Assembly: GCA_002706685.1 (NCBI GenBank)
Contig: PALV01000020.1
Location: forward strand, 62,001 to 126,000
Length of the DNA stretch: 64,000 bases
Source of the DNA: Gammaproteobacteria bacterium
GTDB taxonomy: Bacteria; Pseudomonadota; Gammaproteobacteria; Pseudomonadales; Pseudohongiellaceae
Direction: 5' to 3'
Shown piece after piece: positions 8,110-16,368 of this stretch (position 1 is the first letter of the stretch; each line of letters starts with the position of its first letter). The position numbers and the translations under genes are program-made. The notes under the pieces were generated by a model that worked only from the letters and a program-made list of their open reading frames with translations, was not told the DNA's origin and did not search any database.

Positions 8110-8378
8110 CTAGTGTCCTGTCTGGTTAGTTCGCATAGTTTCAGAGTGATTGTCTGTTGCCAGGACAAGGCATGTTTCGAAGATAATAGCCCGCTATTAT
8201 CAAGAAACATAACGCAGTAATGGCAGCTGACAATCACTCCCGAAGGGCGCGCCCTGCAAAGCTTCTGACGGCGTTGCAGCCCTTGCTAAGGGCTTTTGCC
8301 ATTTGCGGCGGGCTGCGCCTTGCCAGAAACTTTGCAGGACACGCTGAAATGATGTGAACTAACCAGACAGGACACTAG
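8110..8378. mobile_element. MITE-like element, 269 bp, no coding capacity
   Basis: The element is bounded by perfect 23-bp terminal inverted repeats (8110-8132 and 8356-8378; outer end CTAGTGTCCTGTC), which continue inward as an imperfect repeat to about 41 bp. It contains no open frame of useful size. The left half folds on itself: GAGTGATTGTC at 8144-8154 pairs with 8229-8239, and inside it an ATGTTTC/GATAATAGC hairpin spans 8172-8210. The right half carries further GC-rich hairpins (GGGCGCGCCC and GCAGCCC/GGGCTGC). Terminal repeats, structure and size are those of a miniature inverted-repeat transposable element. TA dinucleotides at both ends could be a TA target duplication, as with IS630/mariner-type transposition, but I cannot exclude that TA belongs to the repeat. 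Confidence 0.8.
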
Positions 8379-8380
8379 CA
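8369..8380 (+). promoter_or_regulatory. Ribosome binding site formed by the MITE end
   Basis: The outer end of the right terminal repeat contains AGGA at 8369-8372, 8 nt ahead of ATG 8381. The mobile element therefore supplies the Shine-Dalgarno sequence of the hybrid kinase gene, and any native leader has been displaced to the far side of the element. Confidence 0.65.
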
Positions 8381-11300
8381 ATGCTATCGATTTCCACCGT
8401 ACTGATTGCGGCAGTGATTTACCTGACCCTGCTGTTTGGCATTGCCTCACGCGGTGAAAGGCGAACCAGTAACACGGTGCGACCCTGGCGCTACACCCTG
8501 GCGCTTGGCGTTCACTGCACCACCTGGGCCTTTTATGGCACAGTGACCCAGGCCGCCAATTACGGCTGGTGGTTTGCGCCAACCTATCTTGGCGGCATCT
8601 GTGTTTTTCTGTTCGCTCATCAGTTCCAGATTAAAATGCTGAAGCTGGTCAAGCAACAGAACCTGACGTCTATCGCCGACCTGATTGGTTCACGCTATGG
8701 CAAGTCTCCGACGCTGGCCGCAGCCGTGGCCTTGATCTGCCTGGTCGCACTGATCCCCTATATCGCCTTGCAGTTGCGCGCTGTGGCCGCCAGCTTTGCA
8801 GCGGTTACCAGTATTGAGCCCACTCTTGCCCCCTGGTTCGTAGACCTGGCCGCAGCGGTTGCCCTGGCCATGATTGGCTTTGCCATTCTGTTCGGTGCCC
8901 GCAGGCTCAGTCTGGCCGAGCAGCATCCTGGCCTGATGGATGCGGTTGCCTTCGAATCGGTTGTAAAGCTGGTAGCCTTCGCCATTGTGGGCCTGTTTGT
9001 CAGCTACCAGCTGTTTGATGGCATCAACGATCTGATTATCAAAACGGCTTCTGATCCGGTCGCGCAGCGCATGCTGCAGCCCAAAGAGAACGGGGTGTAT
9101 ATCTACGTCACTCACATGCTGCTGGGTGCGTTGGCCATGTTTGTATTGCCCAGACAATTCCAGGTCAATTTTATCGAGAACAACAGCCCGGAAGAGCTGA
9201 AAAAGGCTCGCTGGGCTTTCCCGCTGTACCTGTTTGCCATCAATTTTTTTATTCTGCCGATTGCCATGGGCGGCATGCTGCTGGTGCCCGAGGCACAATC
9301 CCAGGATACCTTTCTACTCGCACTGCCCATCCTGGCCGACCGCCCGGACATCAGCCTGATCGCGTTCATTGGCGGTCTGTCGACCGCAACCAGTATGGTC
9401 ATCATGGCGACTCTCGCCTTGAGCATCATGATCTCCAACGACGTAATTACACCGTTATGGATCCGCAGCCGCCGAGCCGGCAACCTGATCTCCAATCTAA
9501 TGCCAGCCGACATTCTGCTGACGCGCCGACTCACCATGGTGATCATCATCCTGTTGGCCTACGTCTACCACAAGCTGACTCAGGGTGGCATCCCGCTGGT
9601 CAGTAACGGCCTGATTGCCATGGCCCTGGTATCACAACTGGCGCCTGCAATGTTCGGAGGTCTGCTGTGGTCGCAGGCCAGCCGGCATGGAGCCATGGCT
9701 GGTCTGTTGTCCGGGACAGCGGTATGGACCGTAATGCTGCTGTTGCCATCCCTGAATCCGTCAGGAACACTTTCCGACCGGGCTATCAGTGACGGAGTGG
9801 TAACCAGTCTTGCCGTCAATATACTGATTTACATAATGGTTTCCATACTGACTCGACAGAGTGCCGTTGAACGCAGCCAGGCTCAGCAATTCACCCGGCC
9901 AGATAATGAGTCTGCTCCGGTGGACGAAATGCAGCAGGTAACCTGGGGAAAACTGCGGGCAGTGCTGGCCCGCTTTGTTGACCCGGCTGACGCTGGCGGT
10001 CTCGACAAACGCCTCGGCCTTACCATCGCCGACCTGCCAGACAATAAACTGGTACATCCGGCACTACTTTCGCGGCTTGAGCGCGAACTGGCCGGCGCAA
10101 TCGGCAGTGCCGCCAGCCGCCTGCTGATCAGCAGTCTTGCCAGGACATCGCCGGTAGCGGTCGACGAGGTGGTTGACTGGGCGTCGGAAGCCTCTCAGTT
10201 ATATCGCTTCAATCGTGAGCTGCTGCAGGCATCCGTTGAGAACATTCCGCAGGGCATCAGTGTGATTGACAAAGAACTGCGGCTGGTGGCCTGGAACCGT
10301 CGTTATCTGGAGATCTTTGATTATCCGGAAGGACTGATACGTGCCGGTGTCGCGATTGAAGAGATTCTGCATTTTAATGCCAGCCGCGGCCTGTTTGGCG
10401 CGCCCGATGCGAGCATTGAGGAAGAAGTAGGCAAACGACTGGAGCACCTTAGAACCGGCAGTCGCTATCGTTACCAGAGACAGCAACCTTCAGGTCAGAT
10501 CATTGAACTGCAGGGAAATCCCATGCCCGATGGCGGCTTTGTCACTACCTACACGGACATCACAGAACTGGTTAACGCTCAGAACGAGCTGCTCCGCATT
10601 AACCAGGAGTTGGAGGCACGTGTTGCCGAGCGGACACAGGCTTTGTCAGAAGCCAAACTGGCTGCTGAGCAAGCCCATCAGAGTAAATCGAAATTCTTTG
10701 CTGCTGCCGGTCACGACCTGATGCAGCCATTCAACGCAGCGAGTCTGTTCTGCGAAATGCTCCTGCAGCGCGTGCAGCACGATGAGGCCAGACTGGCGCA
10801 GCAGATACAACAATCGCTGCAGAATGCCGAAGAGCTGCTGACCATGTTGCTGGAAATGACCAAACTGGAGTCAGGCAACCTGCAACCTGTAAAGCGTGAC
10901 ATTGCGCTTTGGGACATCATGGAGCCACTGCAGGCATCGTTCCAGATGCTGGCCCAGGAAAAAGGCCTTACGCTGCGCATGCACCATACGCAGGCAGTGG
11001 TCCACACCGACCAGAAAATTCTCCAGCGCATTCTGCAAAACCTGCTGACCAACGCAATACGTTATACCAACAGTGGCCGTATCGTCTGCGGTATCCGACG
11101 CCGGCCAGACAATACGGTTGAACTTCAGGTGTGGGACACAGGCCGCGGCATCCCGCCTGAAAAATTTCAGGAAATATTCATGGAGTTTAAACAGCTGGAT
11201 CAGCAGGATCACAACCCAGGTCTTGGGCTTGGCCTGGCGATAGTTGACCGCATGTGCAAACTGCTGGATCTGCCGTTGCGGCTGCACTCCACCCTGGACA

Positions 11301-11770
11301 AAGGCACCTGTTTTGGTATTACGCTGCCTGTAAGCCACTGGCCGAGCAGACTGACCAGCGCGGCGACACTGCGGCCAGGCACAGCACTGCCAGACAGAGC
11401 AAGCTGGTCCGTGCCTGACAACACACAGGTGCTGATTCTCGATGACGACGACAATATACGTGAAGCACTTTCCTCGTTATTCAACGGCTGGGGCGCGCAG
11501 GTCCATGCTTTTGCAACGCTGCACGACGCCCTGCAGCTGAACAGCCGTGCCGACCTGTTATTCGTTGACTACCATTTGTCTGAACAGGAAGTTGGCACGG
11601 AGGCGATAAGGCAGTTACGACGTCATTTCCGGGCCGACATCCCCGCCATTTTGAGTACAGCCGATCCTGACGAACATATTCGTGAACAGGTAATAGAGGT
11701 CAACGCCCTGTTTCTGCCGAAACCGGTGAAACAGGCAGCGCTCAAACGGCTACTAAAAAATACGCTTTAG
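8381..11770 (+). CDS. Sodium/solute symporter-linked hybrid sensor histidine kinase
   Basis: A 1129-aa CbrA/ErcS-like protein. Residues 1 to about 490 form an SSS-family (PutP-like) transporter domain with some 13 membrane segments. A PAS domain follows (around 610-720, LLQASVENIPQGISVIDKEL), then a coiled coil, a HisKA domain with the phosphorylated His near residue 778 (AAGHDLMQPFNAA), an ATPase domain (NLLTNAIRYTNSG, DTGRGIPPEKF, GLGLGLAIV) and a C-terminal receiver domain with the acceptor Asp near residue 1063 (LFVDYHL) and KP motif (FLPKPVKQ). It may sense a transported solute. Its stop overlaps the convergent LuxR-type regulator gene by 4 nt, which is a likely phosphorelay partner. The start is unambiguous because no other ATG precedes the first membrane helix. 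Confidence 0.9.
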   Translation: MLSISTVLIAAVIYLTLLFGIASRGERRTSNTVRPWRYTLALGVHCTTWAFYGTVTQAANYGWWFAPTYLGGICVFLFAHQFQIKMLKLVKQQNLTSIADLIGSRYGKSPTLAAAVALICLVALIPYIALQLRAVAASFAAVTSIEPTLAPWFVDLAAAVALAMIGFAILFGARRLSLAEQHPGLMDAVAFESVVKLVAFAIVGLFVSYQLFDGINDLIIKTASDPVAQRMLQPKENGVYIYVTHMLLGALAMFVLPRQFQVNFIENNSPEELKKARWAFPLYLFAINFFILPIAMGGMLLVPEAQSQDTFLLALPILADRPDISLIAFIGGLSTATSMVIMATLALSIMISNDVITPLWIRSRRAGNLISNLMPADILLTRRLTMVIIILLAYVYHKLTQGGIPLVSNGLIAMALVSQLAPAMFGGLLWSQASRHGAMAGLLSGTAVWTVMLLLPSLNPSGTLSDRAISDGVVTSLAVNILIYIMVSILTRQSAVERSQAQQFTRPDNESAPVDEMQQVTWGKLRAVLARFVDPADAGGLDKRLGLTIADLPDNKLVHPALLSRLERELAGAIGSAASRLLISSLARTSPVAVDEVVDWASEASQLYRFNRELLQASVENIPQGISVIDKELRLVAWNRRYLEIFDYPEGLIRAGVAIEEILHFNASRGLFGAPDASIEEEVGKRLEHLRTGSRYRYQRQQPSGQIIELQGNPMPDGGFVTTYTDITELVNAQNELLRINQELEARVAERTQALSEAKLAAEQAHQSKSKFFAAAGHDLMQPFNAASLFCEMLLQRVQHDEARLAQQIQQSLQNAEELLTMLLEMTKLESGNLQPVKRDIALWDIMEPLQASFQMLAQEKGLTLRMHHTQAVVHTDQKILQRILQNLLTNAIRYTNSGRIVCGIRRRPDNTVELQVWDTGRGIPPEKFQEIFMEFKQLDQQDHNPGLGLGLAIVDRMCKLLDLPLRLHSTLDKGTCFGITLPVSHWPSRLTSAATLRPGTALPDRASWSVPDNTQVLILDDDDNIREALSSLFNGWGAQVHAFATLHDALQLNSRADLLFVDYHLSEQEVGTEAIRQLRRHFRADIPAILSTADPDEHIREQVIEVNALFLPKPVKQAALKRLLKNTL

Positions 11771-12495
11771 GACAGACATTCCGCTGGATTATTGTCTTCA
11801 TCATCCGCACGCAGCATGTCGTGAAACAGCACACCAGCCTGAGTACGGTTGATCACCCCCAGCTTGCGCAGTATCGCAGAAACATGTTGCTTTACTGTTG
11901 TCTCCTGAATATCCAGCTCATGGGCAATCTGCTTGTTCAGCAGGCCATCTGCGAGGCAACGCAAGACTTTGAACTGCTGAGGTGTCAACTGTCCCAGTTT
12001 AAGCGCGAACTCCTGATGCAATCGATTCGAATGACCCGTCAAGCTGGAACGCAGATGATTTGGCAGCCAGCTGTCGCCTGCCAGGACGGTCTCCACCGCC
12101 ATGACAATCTCGGGCAGTGGCGTAGACTTGGGCACATAGGCACTGGCACCAAAACTCATGGCGCGCGCAATCACGTCCTGTTGCTCGTTGGCAGACACAA
12201 CCACAACCAGGATGTCAGGAAACTGGTTTCTGATGGCGGTCAGCCCGGCCAGGCCCTGGTTGCCAGGCATATTGAGATCAAGAAAAATCAGTTCGATCCG
12301 GGCATCGTTATCCAGACACTGCATCAGCTCTGTGAAGCTCGCCACCTCATGCACACTGGCGGCATGCGTAGAACTTAATGTCTGTCGAAGCGCTGCCCTA
12401 AATAGCGGGTGATCATCCGCAATTACTGCCTTGATGGCATCCAGAGACTCAGGTGGGCTTGTTGTCATGTTACGGGCTTCAGGACTGATAAACAT
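11767..12495 (-). CDS. NarL/FixJ-family response regulator (LuxR-type HTH)
   Basis: A 242-aa two-domain response regulator. The receiver domain shows the acidic pair (IADDHPLF), the phospho-acceptor Asp in LIFLDLNMPG, and the Lys in YVPKST. The C-terminal DNA-binding domain has the LuxR helix-turn-helix (LTPQQFKVLRCLADGLLNKQ, then IAHELDIQETTVKQHVSAIL). The sequence resembles AgmR/EraR-type regulators that in pseudomonads work with ErcS-like kinases in alcohol oxidation; this is family knowledge, not proof of the target genes here. It is convergent with the hybrid kinase gene (4-nt overlap), a close pairing that suggests a functional pair. ATG 12468 is an alternative start. Confidence 0.9.
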   Translation of the reverse strand: MFISPEARNMTTSPPESLDAIKAVIADDHPLFRAALRQTLSSTHAASVHEVASFTELMQCLDNDARIELIFLDLNMPGNQGLAGLTAIRNQFPDILVVVVSANEQQDVIARAMSFGASAYVPKSTPLPEIVMAVETVLAGDSWLPNHLRSSLTGHSNRLHQEFALKLGQLTPQQFKVLRCLADGLLNKQIAHELDIQETTVKQHVSAILRKLGVINRTQAGVLFHDMLRADDEDNNPAECLS

Positions 12496-12526
12496 ACGGC
12501 TTTCACGTTAAACCTAAACCAGCGGC

Positions 12527-12561
12527 AAAAAAAAAGCCACCACGAAAGCTATCATGGTGGC
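12527..12561 (-). terminator. Intrinsic terminator of the TonB-receptor gene
   Basis: On the minus strand a 7-bp stem (12555-12561 with 12536-12542, GCCACCA/TGGTGGC, 12-nt loop) is followed by nine T residues (12527-12535), 33 nt beyond the receptor stop codon. Confidence 0.85.
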
Positions 12562-12593
12562 CAGGATCATGAGGAGCTACCCACTACTCACAG

Positions 12594-14885
12594 TCAGAAG
12601 CGGTATCCCAAAGAGAGACTTACTGTACGCGGTGCACCGTAGTATCCGATCAGCGTGGTATCGCCACCCAGGCCCGGTGCGTATCCATTCGGCAGGGAAG
12701 CATTGGCTGCGCCCAGGAATGCATAGTTACCCACCAAAAACTCTTCATCAGTCAGGTTTTTACCATGCAGTCCGAGTGCCCACTTATCGTCCATGCTGGT
12801 CCAGGTGACACCCAGGTTCAGCACGCCGTAGGCATCCTGCTCCAGCACATTGCCCAGTTCCGTCAGGCTGTATTTGCTGCGATAGCTGTAGTTGCCAGTT
12901 ACCGCGACATCACCCGACGCCAGCGGCATGTCATAGGTAAAGCCGACATTCATGGTGCGCTCTGGCGTATTGGTGATCACAAAATTGTCTGTGATATCGA
13001 TACGATTCAGATTGGCATCAAAGCTGAATACATTCTTGAACTTGGCATCGATCACGCCGATGTTGCCGAACAGGCTAAGGTTCTGTGTCGCCAGCCAGGT
13101 AAACTCGAATTCGGCACCAGTCGCATCTGACTGACCCACGTTACCCAGTCGCTGGTTAAGCGCTGCAGCATTGTTGGGGTCAGGAATCACAGCAATGTAC
13201 TGACGGTTCTTGTGATCCAGCATAAAGGCGGCAGCATTCAGTCGGAATGTCGATGTCAGGTCAGTCTTGACGCCCACTTCATAGGACTGCACGTCTTCCG
13301 GATCAGCTGCTGGTTCGGCACGCTCCGCTCGTGGATTGAAGGTACCTGATTTGAAGCCTTCGCTGTAGCTGGCATAAAACATGGTGTCTTCTGTTGCCTG
13401 ATACTCAACACTGATGCGTGGCGTCACCTTGGACCAGTCAGCCGAGTCATCGAGCACAACAGGTGTACCGGTTCCAGGTGCCCTTGTATAGCCGGGAACC
13501 CAGCCAGACTCAGGGTAGACGGTCGCGAAGATCAGGCCGTTGCGTACCAGGGCATCTTTCTCGTCCTTGGTATAACGCAGACCACCGCTGACACTCCACT
13601 GATCGTTGATTCGGTAGGTACCGTCAGCATACACAGCGGTGCTTGTGCCATTACTGCAGCCCGATACTTCACGGGTCAGACCAGCGGCGCCCAGAGACTG
13701 TCCCAGCCTTTCCAGGATCGCGTCAAATACACCACATGATTCTGAATCAAAATAATAAAGTCCGGACACAACATTCCAGTTGTCGCCTCGGTAGTTCAGT
13801 TGCAGCTCCTGGGTGAACCACTCGTCTTCATAGATAGCGGGTACGTCAAAAATACGCAGCGGTGTATTGTCGAAATCAATATTGACCGGCGAGTAATTCT
13901 CGCGGCGAGAGGTAATAGATTTCAGCGTCGCACGCTCATTGACATCCCAGGTCACGGTCAGATTGACACCTTCGGTCTCTACCCGGTTTTCAGTCGGCAG
14001 GCTGGTATAGGAGTCGTAAATACTGTCGGGTACTGGCGCCTGATTGGTCAACAGACTGGGGAGTAAGCGATAGCCACCCTTGGAATTGGATTTGTCATCA
14101 GTGCGATCATAACCCAGCTGCATGAAGACATTATCAAGTGGCGCATATTCGGCGGTTACACGAAAAGCCTGCAGGTCTTTGTTGTAGTTCTCCAGGTCCT
14201 GTCCCGGCAGGTCACTGACCAGAAACTTTCCGTAGCCATCACGATTGAGATCGGCATAGCCGAAACCAAGATAAAGCCTGTCGGTTACCGGCACCTGGCC
14301 CACCAGTTTCAGGTCACGCTGGCCGTAGTTGCCAACCGTCAGTTTCGTGTCGAGCTCGGCATCACCACTCATGCGCTGCGTGACATACTTCAGCGCGCCG
14401 CCGACCGTGTTCTTGCCATACAGTGTGCCCTGTGGTCCGCGCAGCACCTCAACACGCTGTATATTCAGAATATCAAGGACAGCACCCTGTGGTCTGGCAA
14501 GATAGACATCGTCAACATAAATACCAACACCTGACTCATATCCCCACAACGGGTCTTCCTGGCCTACGCCGCGAATGAAAGCAGTCAGCGTGGAGTTGGT
14601 GGCCCGGCTTTCCTGCAGGGTGGTATTGGGAGAAAACTGTTGAACCTCAAGGATGGTGTCCAGACCGCGCGTTTCGATTTCACCCTCACCCAGCGAGGTC
14701 ACGGCCAGCGGGACACGCTGCATGTTCTCGACGGTGCGCCGCGCCGTTACTTCGATACTCTCGAGTATTCTTCCTTCGGGTTGACGTTCCTGCTGGTCCT
14801 GGGCCAGGGCCGGGGTCGCCAGGCCACTGATCGCGGCTGACACGGCCATGGCGCAGGCTGAGTATTTGAATGTTGTCTGTTGCAT
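12594..14885 (-). CDS. TonB-dependent outer membrane receptor
   Basis: A 763-aa outer membrane receptor with signal peptide (MQQTTFKYSACAMAVSAAI, cleaved after PALAQ), a TonB-box-like stretch (ESIEVTARR), the plug domain (VPLAVTSLGEGEIETRG, VEVLRGPQGTLYGKNTVGGA) and a 22-strand barrel ending in the typical aromatic C-terminus (SLSLGYRF). It takes up a bulky substrate with energy from TonB-ExbBD. The plug subtype is that of many marine and Sphingomonas-like receptors of unknown ligand, not a classic siderophore receptor. The GntP permease and acyl-CoA ligase genes diverge from it across about 170 nt, so it may bring the same substrate into the periplasm; that link is inferred from position only. 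Confidence 0.92.
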   Translation of the reverse strand: MQQTTFKYSACAMAVSAAISGLATPALAQDQQERQPEGRILESIEVTARRTVENMQRVPLAVTSLGEGEIETRGLDTILEVQQFSPNTTLQESRATNSTLTAFIRGVGQEDPLWGYESGVGIYVDDVYLARPQGAVLDILNIQRVEVLRGPQGTLYGKNTVGGALKYVTQRMSGDAELDTKLTVGNYGQRDLKLVGQVPVTDRLYLGFGYADLNRDGYGKFLVSDLPGQDLENYNKDLQAFRVTAEYAPLDNVFMQLGYDRTDDKSNSKGGYRLLPSLLTNQAPVPDSIYDSYTSLPTENRVETEGVNLTVTWDVNERATLKSITSRRENYSPVNIDFDNTPLRIFDVPAIYEDEWFTQELQLNYRGDNWNVVSGLYYFDSESCGVFDAILERLGQSLGAAGLTREVSGCSNGTSTAVYADGTYRINDQWSVSGGLRYTKDEKDALVRNGLIFATVYPESGWVPGYTRAPGTGTPVVLDDSADWSKVTPRISVEYQATEDTMFYASYSEGFKSGTFNPRAERAEPAADPEDVQSYEVGVKTDLTSTFRLNAAAFMLDHKNRQYIAVIPDPNNAAALNQRLGNVGQSDATGAEFEFTWLATQNLSLFGNIGVIDAKFKNVFSFDANLNRIDITDNFVITNTPERTMNVGFTYDMPLASGDVAVTGNYSYRSKYSLTELGNVLEQDAYGVLNLGVTWTSMDDKWALGLHGKNLTDEEFLVGNYAFLGAANASLPNGYAPGLGGDTTLIGYYGAPRTVSLSLGYRF

Positions 14886-15053
14886 CGGAATGGCTCCCCC
14901 GTGATTTTTATTGGTCGGCAGCCACCTTACTCCAAGTCATCAGCTTTGTGACCTGTACCATAGTACTATGGGTTGCACCGTTACATTGATGAACAATACC
15001 CCCCACTGAGGAACCATCAGTTCACGCCAATAATCAGAAAACGTGAGGGGCAC

Positions 15054-16358
15054 ATGTCGGAAGTCATCAGTTTAATCGGTCTGGTCGGAGGACTGGCCCT
15101 GCTCATAGTGCTGACCCTGCGTGGCTGGAATCTTTTTATCAGCGCGCCACTGTGTGCGCTGATCGTAGCCTTCAGCAGCAACATCCCGGTATTCACCGGC
15201 GACATCAATTTTGTGCAGAACTACATGGCCGGCTTTACCGGCTTTATTGCCTCCTGGTTTTTCATGTTCCTGCTCGGCTCCATATTCGGCAAGTTCATGG
15301 AGGATACCGGTGCAGCCGACAGCGTGGCCGCGTGGATTACCGGGCTACTGGGCAAACAACGAGCGGTGCTGGCTGTTGTGGCCGCCTGTGCAGTCTTAAC
15401 CTACGGCGGCGTCAGCCTTTTTGTGGTTGCATTTGCCGTTTACCCAATGGCACTGAGCCTGTTCAAGGAGGCCAACCTGCCACGTCGCTTCATTCCTGCT
15501 GCACTGGCGTTTGGATCGGTCACCTTCACAATGACCTCTGCCGGCTCCCCGGAAATTCAGAACTGGATACCCATTGAATACCTGGGCACAACACCTTACG
15601 CCGCCTGGGAAGTCAGCCTGGTCGTTGCGGTTTTCATGGCAGTGTTTGGTTACTGGTGGCTGCAGCGCATCATCAACAGCGCAGTCAAACGTGGCGAGCA
15701 GTTCCAGGAACGCAGTTCCGACCCTCAGCTCGTCGACCGGGAATTGCCACATCCGGCAACCGGACTGTTGCCCCTTCTTGTGGTACTGGGACTATCATTC
15801 ATCTATCACGACACGCTGATGCAGAACGCACTGATTATCGCACTGCTGGGTGGCGTGATCAGTTTGATGATCATCAACTGGCGATTTTTTACCGACCTGC
15901 AGGCAGCGTTGGGCAATGCCACTACCGGGGCGCTAATTGCCATTGGCAATACCGCAGCCGTCGTGGGTTTTGGTGGTGTTGCCAGAGTGACGCCAGCGTT
16001 TGATCTGGCAGTCGCGGCCGTGACCTCGCTGCCTGGCAATGAGCTGGTTGGTGCAGCCATTGCGGTCAGCGCCATTGCCGGTCTGACCGGCTCGGCGTCC
16101 GGTGGTCAGGTCATCGCACTGCCGGCCGTTGGCCCGCATTACCTGGATCTCGGCGTGAACCCGGAACAGCTGCATCGTGTGGTGGCCATTTCATCGGGCG
16201 CACTGGATTCATTGCCACATAATGGTTACGTGGTGACCACCATTCGCGGCATCTGCAATGAATCTCACAAGGATGCCTACTGGGCAGTTGGCGCTGTCAC
16301 CGTTGTTGTCCCGCTGATGGGGCTGGCACTGGCAATTCTGTTATTCAATCTGTTCTGA
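15054..16358 (+). CDS. GntP-family permease
   Basis: A 434-aa inner-membrane permease of the GntP (gluconate:H+ symporter) family with about 12 membrane segments. Family features include the Gly-rich helices (LIGLVGGLALLIVLTLRGWN), the SWFFMFLLGSIFGKFMEDTG region and the C-terminal SSGALDSLPHNGYV motif typical of the branch that transports organic acids. ATG 15054 is chosen over ATG 14973 because GAGGGG lies 3-4 nt upstream and the family N-terminus begins there. It is followed after 10 nt by an acyl-CoA ligase gene, so the imported substrate is probably a carboxylate that is then activated with CoA. The actual substrate cannot be read from the sequence. Confidence 0.9.
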   Translation: MSEVISLIGLVGGLALLIVLTLRGWNLFISAPLCALIVAFSSNIPVFTGDINFVQNYMAGFTGFIASWFFMFLLGSIFGKFMEDTGAADSVAAWITGLLGKQRAVLAVVAACAVLTYGGVSLFVVAFAVYPMALSLFKEANLPRRFIPAALAFGSVTFTMTSAGSPEIQNWIPIEYLGTTPYAAWEVSLVVAVFMAVFGYWWLQRIINSAVKRGEQFQERSSDPQLVDRELPHPATGLLPLLVVLGLSFIYHDTLMQNALIIALLGGVISLMIINWRFFTDLQAALGNATTGALIAIGNTAAVVGFGGVARVTPAFDLAVAAVTSLPGNELVGAAIAVSAIAGLTGSASGGQVIALPAVGPHYLDLGVNPEQLHRVVAISSGALDSLPHNGYVVTTIRGICNESHKDAYWAVGAVTVVVPLMGLALAILLFNLF

Positions 16359-16368
16359 GACACTGTTT

